A stretch of DNA of 64,000 bases, from NCBI RefSeq assembly GCF_036023875.1, contig NZ_CP107931.1:5084001-5148000 (forward strand), in the 5' to 3' direction. This stretch comes from Mycobacterium sp. NBC_00419. GTDB lineage: Bacteria > Actinomycetota > Actinomycetes > Mycobacteriales > Mycobacteriaceae. Under the pieces are notes generated by a model. That model searched no databases. It was not told the DNA's origin and worked only from the letters and a program-made list of their open reading frames with translations. A program made the position numbers and the translations under genes. Of the stretch, positions 1-8,623 are shown one piece after another (the first letter of the stretch is position 1; each line of letters begins with the position of its first letter).

Positions 1-1
1 A

Positions 2-487
2 GCTGTTCCCGGGATCCAGTTGCGCATCGAATCCCGTGACGGCAGTGACGGTGAGGTCTTGGCGCGCGGCAGTCACCTGAGCGTGACCGCCCGGGACGGT
101 TGGTTGCATACCGGAGACATCGGAGCCCTCGACGACGACGGGTACCTGCGCCTGCACGGACGCCGACACGACATGATCATCCGCGGTGGGGAAAACATCT
201 ACCCGGTCGAGGTCGAGAACGTCCTTGCCGAGCACAGGTCGGTGCAGGCGGCAGCAGTCGTCGGCGTTCCGGACCCGCGCCTCGGTGAGACCGTTGCCGC
301 TTTCGTCGTTGCCGATGTCACGGCCGAAACGCTTGACATCCAGCAGCTTCGGTCGTGGTGTCGATCGAGAATGGCTGGGTTCAAGGTCCCGCAGCACTGG
401 CATGTCGTGGACGGCTTGCCGTACAACGCGGCGGGGAAGCTCCAGCGCTACAAGCTGCGTGACGCGCATCGAGACATCGCCGGCTGA
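2..487 (+). CDS. Acyl-CoA synthetase (AMP-binding), C-terminal fragment cut by window edge
   Basis: This is the last 161 residues of an adenylate-forming CoA ligase; the reading frame is open to the window start, so the N-terminal domain lies outside. Such enzymes activate a carboxylic acid with ATP and load it onto CoA in the cytoplasm. Visible are the hinge motif GWLHTGD (about fragment residues 33-39), the core IIRGGENIYPVEVE (about 59-72) and the C-terminal AGK catalytic lysine (about 146). It converges on the acyl-CoA dehydrogenase that ends at 524. The substrate is unknown. Confidence 0.93.
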   Translation, partial: AVPGIQLRIESRDGSDGEVLARGSHLSVTARDGWLHTGDIGALDDDGYLRLHGRRHDMIIRGGENIYPVEVENVLAEHRSVQAAAVVGVPDPRLGETVAAFVVADVTAETLDIQQLRSWCRSRMAGFKVPQHWHVVDGLPYNAAGKLQRYKLRDAHRDIAG

Positions 488-523
488 GCGCCCACCGATA
501 CGCTCACCGACTGCTGGGCAGAA

Positions 524-1762
524 TCAGAAGAGATCCCCGCCGGCAGCCCGCGCCGTGGTACCGGTGGACTCGAAAGCTTTGACCACGCTGCGACCGACAG
601 TCCACCGGTGCACCTCGTCGGGTCCGTCGACGATTCGGTTCATCCGGGCCTCGGCCAACCATGCCGCCAACGGCAGGTCGTGGGAGTAGCCCAGTGATCC
701 GTGAATCTGCAGAGCGGTGTCGACGACCTCGATGAGCATGTTGGCGATGTAGGTCTTGGCGATCGAGTTCTCGATGCGCAAGTCCAGCCCGTGCTCCATC
801 TTGTAGGCCAGGTGCAGGATCATCAGCCGGGTGATGTAGAGCTTCTCGGCACAATCGGAGAGCATCCACTGGATGCCCTGACGGTCGGCCACCCGCTTGC
901 CGAAGGTCACGCGTTCACACGCTCGCGCGGCCGCCATGTCAAGAGCGGCTTGGGCTTTCGCGACGCTCCACATGCCGTGCCGCAGTCGGCCGTAACCCAG
1001 GCGGTGCTGGCCCATCGCGAAGCCCTGGCCCAAGCCGCCGAGGATGTTGTCGTGCGGCACCTCCAGATCGTTGATGTGGACCTCGGCGTGGCCCATCTGG
1101 ACTTCGTCACCGTAATGCGGGATGTCGCTCTCGCCCATGATCGGGATGTTGCGGACGATGTCGAAACCCGGGCTGGGCAGTTCCACCAGGAAGGTGGTGT
1201 ACTGCTGGTGGCGTGGGGCATCGGGGTCGGTCTTGGCCATCACCAGCGCGAGTTGTGAGATGGATGCCCCTGAGGTGTACCACTTTTCGCCGTTGAGCAC
1301 CCAGGTGTCCCCGTCTCGGACCGCACTGGTCTGCATGCCAGTCGCGTCTGCGCCGGCCGCCCTCTCGGTCATCGCGAAGCACACGCGGATGTCGCCGTTG
1401 ACGAGCGGTACCAGGTAGCGCTGCTTCTGCTCCTCGGTGCCGTGCTCGATGAGGGTGAGCATGGTGGCGTCCTGAGGCCCCATACAGTTCATCGCCCACG
1501 CGCCGAGATGGCTGAACGATCGGCCCACCTCGACCTGCACCACCGCGTTGGCCAAGTGTCCCAGCCCCATTCCGCCGTACTCGACCGGCACGAAGGGGCA
1601 CCACAGGCCATCGGCGCGGGCTTTGCCCTGCAGCTCGGCGACGATGTCAAAGAAGGGTCGGGTGCCGATCTGCGGCTCGGCCGGCAGCACCACGTTGTCG
1701 ATGAAGGATGCGACGCGCGCACGTAGCTGCTGAATCTCGTCAGGAAGCTCGAAGTCGATCAT
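524..1762 (-). CDS. Acyl-CoA dehydrogenase, ACAD10/11-like
   Basis: A 412-aa FAD-dependent acyl-CoA dehydrogenase. The ATG at 1762 is preferred over upstream in-frame starts because those would run through the operator at 1782-1798. The C-terminal signature DGPDEVHRW resembles the ACAD10/ACAD11 subgroup, and the divergent neighbour at 1818 is an APH-fold phosphotransferase. In human ACAD10/11 these two domains are fused; in the bacterial levulinate pathway (LvaA/LvaC) they are separate and act on 4-hydroxyacyl-CoA by phosphorylation and rearrangement. I infer a comparable partnership here. The gene shares a short divergent promoter with its partner and is probably co-regulated with it. Confidence 0.9.
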   Translation of the reverse strand: MIDFELPDEIQQLRARVASFIDNVVLPAEPQIGTRPFFDIVAELQGKARADGLWCPFVPVEYGGMGLGHLANAVVQVEVGRSFSHLGAWAMNCMGPQDATMLTLIEHGTEEQKQRYLVPLVNGDIRVCFAMTERAAGADATGMQTSAVRDGDTWVLNGEKWYTSGASISQLALVMAKTDPDAPRHQQYTTFLVELPSPGFDIVRNIPIMGESDIPHYGDEVQMGHAEVHINDLEVPHDNILGGLGQGFAMGQHRLGYGRLRHGMWSVAKAQAALDMAAARACERVTFGKRVADRQGIQWMLSDCAEKLYITRLMILHLAYKMEHGLDLRIENSIAKTYIANMLIEVVDTALQIHGSLGYSHDLPLAAWLAEARMNRIVDGPDEVHRWTVGRSVVKAFESTGTTARAAGGDLF

Positions 1763-1781
1763 GTGGCATAGACTGACATTA

Positions 1782-1798
1782 TTGACAGTGACTGTCAA
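1782..1798. promoter_or_regulatory. Perfect 7-3-7 palindrome, likely TetR operator between divergent genes
   Basis: TTGACAG-TGA-CTGTCAA lies in the 55-bp space between the acyl-CoA dehydrogenase start (1762) and the phosphotransferase start (1818). A perfect dyad in a divergent promoter is the usual layout of a TetR-family operator. The TetR gene at 2863 is the nearest candidate. Its half-sites resemble those of the 16-bp sites found at 35-49 kb, but the spacing differs. Confidence 0.65.
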
Positions 1799-1817
1799 CA
1801 ATGGTTACCGTCGGCCC

Positions 1818-2852
1818 ATGACTTCGACTGCCACGGTGCTGGACATCGAGAGGCTGGACGCCTGGATCGGCGACACACTGCCCGGGCCCGGAACGACGAT
1901 GACCGCACAGCGCATCGGAGCGAGCACCGGGATCGCCAATGCCCTGTACCGAGTGGCCCGCGGAGACCATGCGTGGGTACTGCGCCGCCCACCCGCCGTC
2001 AAGAACCACCCGAGCGCCTCGAACACGTTGCGGGAGTGGCGCATCCTTCGGGCATTGCAGGGAACCGCGGTCCCGCACCCGGAGCCGGTCCTCTATTGCA
2101 GCGACGCCGACGTCATCGGCACCGAGTTCATGCTGATGGGCGTCGTTGACGGGTTCACTCCGGGCTTCGATCTGCCCGAACCATTCCTCGGTGACCTCTC
2201 GCTGCGCTTCGCCCTCGGCATGGCCTACGTCGACGGCCTGGTCCAGTTGGCTGCCGTCGACTGGAAGCAGGCCGGCCTGGCCGATCTCGGCAAGCCGGAC
2301 GGATTCCTGGAGCGCCAGGTGCCCCGCTGGCTCGCACAACTGGATCGCTACCGGACGCGGGAGCTACCCGAACTCGACTTCCTGTCCGAGTGGCTGACCG
2401 CCAACATCCCCACGATGAGCCCGGCGGCGATCATGCACGGCGATTACAGCCCGTTCAATGTCATGGTCGCACCTAGTGCGCCGGCCAGGCTCGCGGCGAT
2501 CGTCGACTGGGACACCGGGACCATCGGCGATCCGCTGCTCGACATCGGGCACCTACTGGCCCGGTGGACCGAACCCGGTGAGGATCCCATCATCACCGAG
2601 CAGGCCGGCGGTCCGGAAGGTTATCCGAGTCGCCGACAGATGGCGGCCCGCTATGCCGAACTGAGCGGTCGGGATCTCACTGCACTGCCGTACTACCAGG
2701 CTCTGGCTCTGTTCAAACTGGCTGTGATTCTGGAAGGGTCGCATGCCCGCCAGGTCAAGGCCGGTGTCGATGCAGACCGAACCGACATGGGACCGCGGGT
2801 TATTCGTCTTCTGGCCGGGGCGGCAGAGTTCGCTCGCGGGCAGCGCGTGTGA
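1818..2852 (+). CDS. APH-family phosphotransferase, candidate hydroxyacyl-CoA kinase
   Basis: A 344-aa aminoglycoside-phosphotransferase-fold protein. The catalytic loop HGDYSPFN is at 207-214 and the metal-binding segment IVDWDTGTIGDP at about 228-239. The ATG at 1818 was chosen because the longer frame from 1761 crosses the palindrome at 1782. Proteins of this type next to acyl-CoA dehydrogenases belong to the ACAD10/11 and LvaA group, which phosphorylate the hydroxyl of 4-hydroxyacyl-CoA, rather than being antibiotic resistance enzymes. A second, distinct APH-fold gene lies at 15142. The substrate is inferred only from context. Confidence 0.85.
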   Translation: MTSTATVLDIERLDAWIGDTLPGPGTTMTAQRIGASTGIANALYRVARGDHAWVLRRPPAVKNHPSASNTLREWRILRALQGTAVPHPEPVLYCSDADVIGTEFMLMGVVDGFTPGFDLPEPFLGDLSLRFALGMAYVDGLVQLAAVDWKQAGLADLGKPDGFLERQVPRWLAQLDRYRTRELPELDFLSEWLTANIPTMSPAAIMHGDYSPFNVMVAPSAPARLAAIVDWDTGTIGDPLLDIGHLLARWTEPGEDPIITEQAGGPEGYPSRRQMAARYAELSGRDLTALPYYQALALFKLAVILEGSHARQVKAGVDADRTDMGPRVIRLLAGAAEFARGQRV

Positions 2853-2862
2853 GACTACGGGC

Positions 2863-3465
2863 ATGACCGAAGCACTCACAGATCGGCGCCGCCGCCTGGT
2901 GCGAGACGATATCGGTCGCGCGGCCGTGCGTTTGTTCGCCGAGCGTGGCTTCGACGGCGTCACCGTTGCTGATATCGCCCTCGCTGCAGGCATTTCCGAG
3001 CGAACCTTCTTCCGGTACTTCGCCACGAAGGACGAAGTGCTGCTCGCCTACGAACGGCATGTGTGGGAGCGCCTTGTCGCCGCCGTGGCTGCCCGTCCCG
3101 CGGGTGAAGGGCCCGTCACCGCGCTGCGCGAGGCGTTTCTGTCCACTTCGCACGTCGAGCCTGCCGATCGTGTCCGGGTTGCCCAACTGGGCGGCATCCT
3201 TGCTCAGGCGCCCGAGCTCAATGCGCGAAGCCGCGGGCAGCGACTCATCAACGATTCGGACCTGATCGAGTTGATCGCCGCTCGATTCCCGGCCAACACG
3301 TCGACGACGCGCAATCAGGCACGAGTGATCGTCACGGCGATGAACGCCGTCGCCGCAGCCGAATTCGGTGCGTGGGCACAGTCCGGCGGTCGCGGCGATC
3401 CGGCCGTCCGGATCGGGGCCGCACTGGCTTTGCTGGAAGACGGACTTGCCCAGTTCGACCGCTAG
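2863..3465 (+). CDS. TetR-family transcriptional regulator
   Basis: A 200-aa regulator with an N-terminal helix-turn-helix at about residues 27-57 (VTVADIALAAGISERTFFRYF) and a helical ligand-binding C-terminal half. It starts at ATG 2863, ten bases after the phosphotransferase stop, and is followed 11 bases later by an SDR, so it sits in the middle of a plus-strand operon. The palindrome at 1782-1798 is its likely target. The ligand is unknown, probably an acyl-CoA or the pathway substrate. Confidence 0.9.
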   Translation: MTEALTDRRRRLVRDDIGRAAVRLFAERGFDGVTVADIALAAGISERTFFRYFATKDEVLLAYERHVWERLVAAVAARPAGEGPVTALREAFLSTSHVEPADRVRVAQLGGILAQAPELNARSRGQRLINDSDLIELIAARFPANTSTTRNQARVIVTAMNAVAAAEFGAWAQSGGRGDPAVRIGAALALLEDGLAQFDR

Positions 3466-3476
3466 AGGAGCGCAGC

Positions 3477-4226
3477 GTGACCAATCCGTTTGACCTGTCC
3501 GGGCGCATCGCGCTGATCACCGGCGCCACCCGCGGTATCGGCCGCGCGATCGCCGATCGACTCGCGGCCGCCGGTGCCGACATCATCGTGACGAGCCGCA
3601 AGGCCGAAGCCTGCGAGCAGACCGCCACCGAGATCGCCGCGACGGGCCGGCGGGCGTGGGCGCTACCTGCGAACGTCAACCGGTGGTCGGAATGTGACGA
3701 TCTGGTCGGAAGGGCTTACGAAGCAGCCGGGCGGATCGACATCCTGATCAACAACGCCGGATCGTCACTGCGTTACGACAGTGTGGATGGGATCAGCGAG
3801 GAGCTTTTCGACAAGACGATCGCTCTGAATCTCAAGGGGCCGTTCCGGCTCAGTGCGTTGATCGGCAGCCGCATGGTCGCCGACGGTGGCGGATGCATCG
3901 TCAACATCTCGACGATCTCCGCCCAGGTCGGTGCCGGGCACGCGATCGTCTACGCGGCAGCCAAGGCCGGGCTGAACAACCTGACGAAGTCCTTCGCGCA
4001 GACTCTCGCCCCAACTGTCCGTGTGAACGCGATCATGCCGGGTGCGATCGAGACCGATGTGATGAAGGCGTGGCCGCAGTCCGAGCGTGACCTGGCCAGC
4101 GCGACCGCGGTGCTCGGCCGGATCGGCCATCCGGAGGAGATTGCCGGCGCTGCACTCTATCTGGCGTCCGATGCTGCAAGCTTCACCACAGGGCAAGTGC
4201 TCGCCGTTGACGGCGGCCACGTCTGA
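3477..4226 (+). CDS. SDR-family oxidoreductase (FabG-like)
   Basis: A 249-aa classical short-chain dehydrogenase/reductase. The GTG at 3477 follows a GAGGAG ribosome-binding site at 3465-3470. Cofactor motif TGATRGIG at 15-22, NNAG at 92-95, active-site YAAAK with Tyr159 and Lys163, and a C-terminal VDGG are all intact. It would oxidise or reduce a hydroxyl/keto group with NAD(P). It lies between the TetR gene and a second SDR, so two redox steps probably follow each other in this operon. Confidence 0.92.
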   Translation: MTNPFDLSGRIALITGATRGIGRAIADRLAAAGADIIVTSRKAEACEQTATEIAATGRRAWALPANVNRWSECDDLVGRAYEAAGRIDILINNAGSSLRYDSVDGISEELFDKTIALNLKGPFRLSALIGSRMVADGGGCIVNISTISAQVGAGHAIVYAAAKAGLNNLTKSFAQTLAPTVRVNAIMPGAIETDVMKAWPQSERDLASATAVLGRIGHPEEIAGAALYLASDAASFTTGQVLAVDGGHV

Positions 4227-4240
4227 AAGTAGGAATCACA

Positions 4241-5044
4241 ATGGATCTGAACGGACGCTGCGCGGTCGTCACCGGGGGAGCCCACGGGATTGGCCGGGCG
4301 TTGTCGGAGGAACTGGCCAACCGCGGTGCGCGGGTGGTGGTGGCAGACCTGAACGGCGATCGGGCGCAACGGGTTGCCGACCGAATCGGCGGGCTCGCCG
4401 TGGCCTGTGATGTCGGCTCTCCGGAGAGTATGACGGCACTGGTGGGTGCGGCCGAGGATGCCTTCGGGCCGGTCTCGGTGTTCTGTTCCAACGCCGGGTA
4501 CTCCGACACCGGTGACGGTTTGAGTCTGGCGCCGGGGGAGCTGCGCAAGATCATCGATGTGAACCTGCTCAGCCATGTCTGGGCTGCCCAGGCAGTGTTG
4601 CCGGGCATGCTCGACCGCGAAGAGGGCTGGCTCATCCAGACGATTTCCTCGGCCGCGCTCATCACCGGTCCGTCGTTCATGGGGTACACCCTCAGCAAGC
4701 ACGGTGCGCTCGGTTTCGCCGAATGGGCGGCGCTGAACTACGCGCACCGCGGTATTCAGGTGACGTGCCTATGTCCGAATGCAGTCAACACCGGCATGCT
4801 CGGCCGCAATGAGGATGACGAAAACAGCTCTGCGAGTGTCGAAATCGCGGGACTCGGCGATATCGTCGAACCGGAGGACTGCGCACGCATGACACTCGAT
4901 GCGGCAGCCGCCGGCAACTTCCTGGTGTTGCCTCACCCTCGTGTTGGGGAGTCGTTTCTACGCAAGGCCACGGACTACGACGCGTGGCTGGCCCGCACGA
5001 ACCAGCGGCTCCAGAAGATGCAGACGGTCACCCCGCCATCCTGA
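4241..5044 (+). CDS. SDR-family oxidoreductase
   Basis: A 267-aa classical SDR: TGGAHGIG at 11-18, NAG at 84-86, a serine pair at 136-137 and YTLSK with Tyr149/Lys153. It starts 14 bases after the previous SDR and ends convergent with the LysR gene at 5070. The two adjacent SDRs differ clearly, so they are separate enzymes and not a recent duplication. The exact substrate cannot be read from the sequence. Confidence 0.9.
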   Translation: MDLNGRCAVVTGGAHGIGRALSEELANRGARVVVADLNGDRAQRVADRIGGLAVACDVGSPESMTALVGAAEDAFGPVSVFCSNAGYSDTGDGLSLAPGELRKIIDVNLLSHVWAAQAVLPGMLDREEGWLIQTISSAALITGPSFMGYTLSKHGALGFAEWAALNYAHRGIQVTCLCPNAVNTGMLGRNEDDENSSASVEIAGLGDIVEPEDCARMTLDAAAAGNFLVLPHPRVGESFLRKATDYDAWLARTNQRLQKMQTVTPPS

Positions 5045-5069
5045 CGTGGCGCCGGGCTGGGTATGTGGC

Positions 5070-5966
5070 TCAGCTCGTCCAGGTTTCGCGACCGTCGACC
5101 AGGCGATCGTGTAGCTGTTGGTCGATGCCACCGGGTCTCCAGGTGAGCCCGATCGCGCACTCCGGCGCATCGAGCCTGCGGAACATCAGGTCGCTGCGTT
5201 GCCACATGAGCGGGATAAACGCCGGAAGTGTGAGAAATCCTCTGCCATCGGCGATCTGACTGAGCAACTCTGACACGCTTCGTGGGCGTCGCGCCAGCCG
5301 CCGGGGTTTGCCGTCGGACTGCGGATCGAGCGTCCAAAAGGCCAAGGCTTCTCCGGCAAGCGACTGGGGTGCGACTGCTTTGAGTCCGTCGAGGTCGCGG
5401 GGCGTGATGTTCCGCGGCGGTGAGGTCTGATGGGTGATGGGAAACGCCACCACCCGCGGGACGGGCCTCAGTGCCACACCGGTCAGATCCTTCGCCGTGC
5501 CAGGAAGAACCGAGATGGCAATGTCGACTGAGCCTTTGCGCACCTGGTCGCCACTGAAGTCCTCACGCCAGCTGAGCCGGCGCAATGTGTACGGATGATC
5601 TTTCGCCGCCCGCCGTACATGGGCGAGCACCTGGCTCACCTCGGGGACAGCGGGAATTGGCGGGAATCCGATGACGATTGGCTTCGCCCCGGAAACTCTG
5701 TGCGGCATGCTGGCGTGGCGGGCCAGGAGAGCAGCACGACCAGCATGCACTAGCGCTGCCCGGGCTTCACCGAGGAACAAGTGGCCCGCGTGAGTCAAGA
5801 TGACACCACTGGACTGTCGGGTCACAAGTTGTGCGCCGACGGATCGTTCCAAGCGTGTGATGGCTCGCGACACCGTCCCTGGATCGACATTCAGGACTAC
5901 CGACGCTGCACGCACCCCGTGCTCCTGGGCCACCGTGACGAAGGCTTCAATGTCCCGCAACTCCAT
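5070..5966 (-). CDS. LysR-family transcriptional regulator
   Basis: A 298-aa LysR-type regulator with the winged helix-turn-helix in the first 60 residues (recognition region around NVDPGTVSRAITRLE) and an effector-binding C-terminal domain. It is transcribed away from the amidohydrolase at 6062, the standard LysR arrangement in which the divergent gene is the target. The 95-bp intergenic region holds a 14-bp palindrome at 6007-6020 and a short dyad just before it. Confidence 0.92.
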   Translation of the reverse strand: MELRDIEAFVTVAQEHGVRAASVVLNVDPGTVSRAITRLERSVGAQLVTRQSSGVILTHAGHLFLGEARAALVHAGRAALLARHASMPHRVSGAKPIVIGFPPIPAVPEVSQVLAHVRRAAKDHPYTLRRLSWREDFSGDQVRKGSVDIAISVLPGTAKDLTGVALRPVPRVVAFPITHQTSPPRNITPRDLDGLKAVAPQSLAGEALAFWTLDPQSDGKPRRLARRPRSVSELLSQIADGRGFLTLPAFIPLMWQRSDLMFRRLDAPECAIGLTWRPGGIDQQLHDRLVDGRETWTS

Positions 5967-6006
5967 GGTTCACCGTAGCGACGGTGTTGCGTGTTGTGCA
6001 ACGGTG

Positions 6007-6020
6007 CCTTGCCGGCAAGG
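6007..6020. promoter_or_regulatory. 14-bp perfect palindrome in LysR/amidohydrolase intergenic region
   Basis: CCTTGCCGGCAAGG is self-complementary and sits between the divergent LysR gene (start 5966) and the amidohydrolase (start 6062). Another dyad, GTTGTGCAAC, lies just upstream at about 5993-6002. Either may be the LysR binding site; LysR boxes are usually of T-N11-A type, which the upstream dyad fits at least as well. Confidence 0.45.
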
Positions 6021-6061
6021 CGTCGCCGCAATACATTCCACCCTTGGCGAGGAGGATGACA

Positions 6062-7375
6062 GTGAAGTCTGCAGAAGGTGACGACCAGGCACTCGTGCTG
6101 GTGAGCTCGGATACCCACATCGGCCCCCGGCTCAAGGACCTACGGGCGTACTGCCCGGCGGAGTACCTCGAGGAGTACGACGGCTACCTCGATGTGCTGA
6201 AGGAAGCCGCAAAGAACTCACCCTTCGGCTGGGATAGGGAAGATCCGCAAGTACAGGCCGTCCTGCGCAATGCGCAGACCCGCGGTCATTACGACATGAA
6301 CGCTCGCCTGGCGGACATGGACGCCGATGGTGTGGCGGCCGAGGTGGTGTTTCACGGCAGTCAGAACGGACAGCCGGTGCCGTTCGCCGACACGGACTTC
6401 TTCGGGTCGCTGACCCGTAGCGATGCCGGCCAGGTGTCGGCACGCAAGCGCGAGCTGGAGGCGGTCGGAATCCGGATGTACAACCGGTGGTTGGCCGATG
6501 TCTGCTCCATCGAACCCGAGCGCCACGTCGGTTTGGCGCACCTTCCGATCTGGGATATCGACGCCACCCTGGCTGAAGTTAACTGGGCGCGGGAGGCCGG
6601 TCTGCGCGGGATCAACTTCCCGGCGCCGCGATCTGGGGTGGTGGAGTACGACCGTCCGGACTGGGAGCCGTTCTGGTCGGTGTGTGAAGACCTGGGGATG
6701 GCTCTGACGACCCATGCCGGTGCTGGCAACAGCTGGGCGCCGCTCGGTCCGCATTCCAGCGCAGTAGTGCTGCTCGAGACCGCCGGCGGATGGATGAGCC
6801 GTCGCGGTGTGCACTGGATGATCTTCTCCGGTGTCTTCTACCGCCATCAGAAGCTCCGCATGGTGCTCACCGAGCAGCCGGGCAGTTGGTGGACGTCGTA
6901 CCTGGCTGAGCTCGACATGGTTTACCAGGCCGCCCCTGCGCGTCGGGTCAGGACGGTCATCCCGGAGCTGCCCAGTGAGGCATGCGCACGATCCCTTTTC
7001 GTCGGAGCGAGTTTCATCGCTCCCTTCGAGGCGTTGGACGCCGAACGCGGTGGCTACGCCGACCGATTGCTCTGGGGGTCGGACTATCCACACGTCGAGG
7101 GCACCTGGCAGGCTATGCCGGAACTCGAGACTCCGACAACACATCTGGCGTTGCGCCACGCGCTGGCAGGTCGTAGTGCCGACACCATCCGCGCGATCAC
7201 CGGTGAGAACGCCGCGCGGGTGTACGGCCTAGATCTCGAGGCCTTGCGTCGGGTCGCAGCGCGCATCAATGCCCCGTCGGTCGCCGATGTCGCGGTGCCG
7301 CTGGAGGCCGGCGATATTCCCGATGGTGTGCGCGAGTACACCATGGCCTTTCGTGATGTTGCAGCCTGGGTCTAA
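6062..7375 (+). CDS. Amidohydrolase-family metal-dependent hydrolase (Amidohydrolase_2)
   Basis: A 437-aa TIM-barrel metalloenzyme of the Amidohydrolase_2 family, which includes decarboxylases and C-C hydrolases acting on ring-cleavage and related acids. Metal-ligand motif DTH at 17-19, a central THAG segment and the late WGSDYPH aspartate region are present. Two starts overlap: ATG 6056 directly abuts the GGAGG at 6051-6055, whereas GTG 6062 has six bases of spacing, so I chose GTG. It is divergent from LysR and followed by an unknown 339-aa protein. A second family member lies at 47691. Confidence 0.88.
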   Translation: MKSAEGDDQALVLVSSDTHIGPRLKDLRAYCPAEYLEEYDGYLDVLKEAAKNSPFGWDREDPQVQAVLRNAQTRGHYDMNARLADMDADGVAAEVVFHGSQNGQPVPFADTDFFGSLTRSDAGQVSARKRELEAVGIRMYNRWLADVCSIEPERHVGLAHLPIWDIDATLAEVNWAREAGLRGINFPAPRSGVVEYDRPDWEPFWSVCEDLGMALTTHAGAGNSWAPLGPHSSAVVLLETAGGWMSRRGVHWMIFSGVFYRHQKLRMVLTEQPGSWWTSYLAELDMVYQAAPARRVRTVIPELPSEACARSLFVGASFIAPFEALDAERGGYADRLLWGSDYPHVEGTWQAMPELETPTTHLALRHALAGRSADTIRAITGENAARVYGLDLEALRRVAARINAPSVADVAVPLEAGDIPDGVREYTMAFRDVAAWV

Positions 7376-7425
7376 CCCGGATTCGGAGGGCGTCATCAGA
7401 CCATTTGCAAGGAAAGGAAATATAG

Positions 7426-8445
7426 ATGGCCCAATGGGCACCCTACGGTGACTTCGAGGCGGCGACGCTGTTCAGCTTGGCGACGCCCGACCCGCGGGCG
7501 CTCGACGGTGGTGAGGGACTGCTGGGTCTACCACTGGCTGAGATCGTTCCTTATGGGACCTTTCGGGATGACGAGGGCGAGCTGTACTCCATCGTGCGTC
7601 GGCAATGGCCTGGTGCCCAGGACAACACCGGCAAGATCATCGTGTTCAGCACGCGCGGCGACGGTAAGAATCTGACCATCGATCGCGCCGGCAGGTACGC
7701 GGTCTCGAATGCGAGCATCAACCGACAATTGGTCGGGGATACCTTCGAGATGTCTAGTTCGGCAGGTGCGGAGGGTAACCAGTCGCAGTTGCGCTGGACG
7801 GGGTCCGAGATCAGCTGGATCGAGGCCGACCTGCTCGACATCAGCGGGCCGCTGATCGGATCAGGAACACAGTGGTACCTTCCCCGCCCACATGACCGGA
7901 TGATCTACTGCTCGCAGTTCTACTTCGGCGAGGGCACCTTGTTGGGCCGTCCGATCCGTGGCTTCATCGGGTTCGATCAGGTCTACCTTGCTCCCGGGCG
8001 CCGACTCTACGTCTCCGATCCGTGGGTCGGCGAGAAGACCAGCGAGGGGCTGGAACTGGCCTGGTACACCTGGGGAACCCGATATACCGATGGGTCCTGG
8101 GAGGTCGGACAGTTCGCCGCCGGGCATGGTCGATCCGGCGTGGCGTTCATCAGCACGAGTGACGGCATGGAGGTCGCCACCGACGACATCGAGGTCACCG
8201 TGGAGAAAGAACCCGACGGGTACTGGGCGCGGCACGTGCATTTCACGGTCGGAGGCCAGGCTTGGCGCTTCGACCCCGACCCGCGGGGCCGCATGACGAG
8301 CTTCGGCGATCTCCCCAATCCTCAGCAAGAAGGGTGGATGCACCGTCCGGGCGAAGACCGTCGCCCGGAGGTCTGGTGGTGCTGGGGCGAAACCTATCCC
8401 TCCCACGGCATCCGTCGCAGGCGGCAGGTCGGGCCGGTGCGCTAG
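7426..8445 (+). CDS. Uncharacterised 339-aa protein, paralog of the 14121 gene
   Basis: I do not recognise a characterised function. The protein is a clear paralog of the product of 14121-15140, which has exactly the same length: shared segments include FRDDEGELY/LRDDEGQLY near residue 50, WYTWGTRYTDGS/WYTWATRYTDGS around 210, and a C-terminal NPQ..EG ... YPSHG/APSHG block. The composition is rich in aromatic and beta-prone stretches with no signal peptide or membrane segment, compatible with the lipocalin-like beta-barrel families (CrtC/AttH-like, DUF7064/7065 type), but that is a guess. It follows the amidohydrolase by 50 bases and ends before a strong terminator. Confidence 0.8.
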   Translation: MAQWAPYGDFEAATLFSLATPDPRALDGGEGLLGLPLAEIVPYGTFRDDEGELYSIVRRQWPGAQDNTGKIIVFSTRGDGKNLTIDRAGRYAVSNASINRQLVGDTFEMSSSAGAEGNQSQLRWTGSEISWIEADLLDISGPLIGSGTQWYLPRPHDRMIYCSQFYFGEGTLLGRPIRGFIGFDQVYLAPGRRLYVSDPWVGEKTSEGLELAWYTWGTRYTDGSWEVGQFAAGHGRSGVAFISTSDGMEVATDDIEVTVEKEPDGYWARHVHFTVGGQAWRFDPDPRGRMTSFGDLPNPQQEGWMHRPGEDRRPEVWWCWGETYPSHGIRRRRQVGPVR

Positions 8446-8477
8446 CACTGGTCAGGTACCGGAAATCATCATTCACG

Positions 8478-8519
8478 AGACCCCGGGTATGAGATGGCGG
8501 CATCTCATACCCGGGGTCT
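8478..8519 (+). terminator. Strong hairpin terminator (19-bp perfect stem)
   Basis: Positions 8478-8496 and 8501-8519 are perfect reverse complements around a four-base GCGG loop. The hairpin lies 32 bases after the stop of the 339-aa gene and before the NTF2-like gene, so it should end the amidohydrolase operon. No long T-run follows, as is common in actinobacteria. Confidence 0.8.
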
Positions 8520-8623
8520 TCGCGTGCCGCAGGGGTATTGCACTTTTAGGCCACGGTGGACGTTATTGTTGTTCGAACGAAGCCGCGATGCGCCGGTCTC
8601 GCCCGCCGCAAGTAAGGAACGCC

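Noticed and set aside
1818..2852. Aminoglycoside resistance by an APH-like gene
   Set aside because: The context (acyl-CoA dehydrogenase partner, catabolic regulators) fits the hydroxyacyl-CoA kinase group better than antibiotic resistance.
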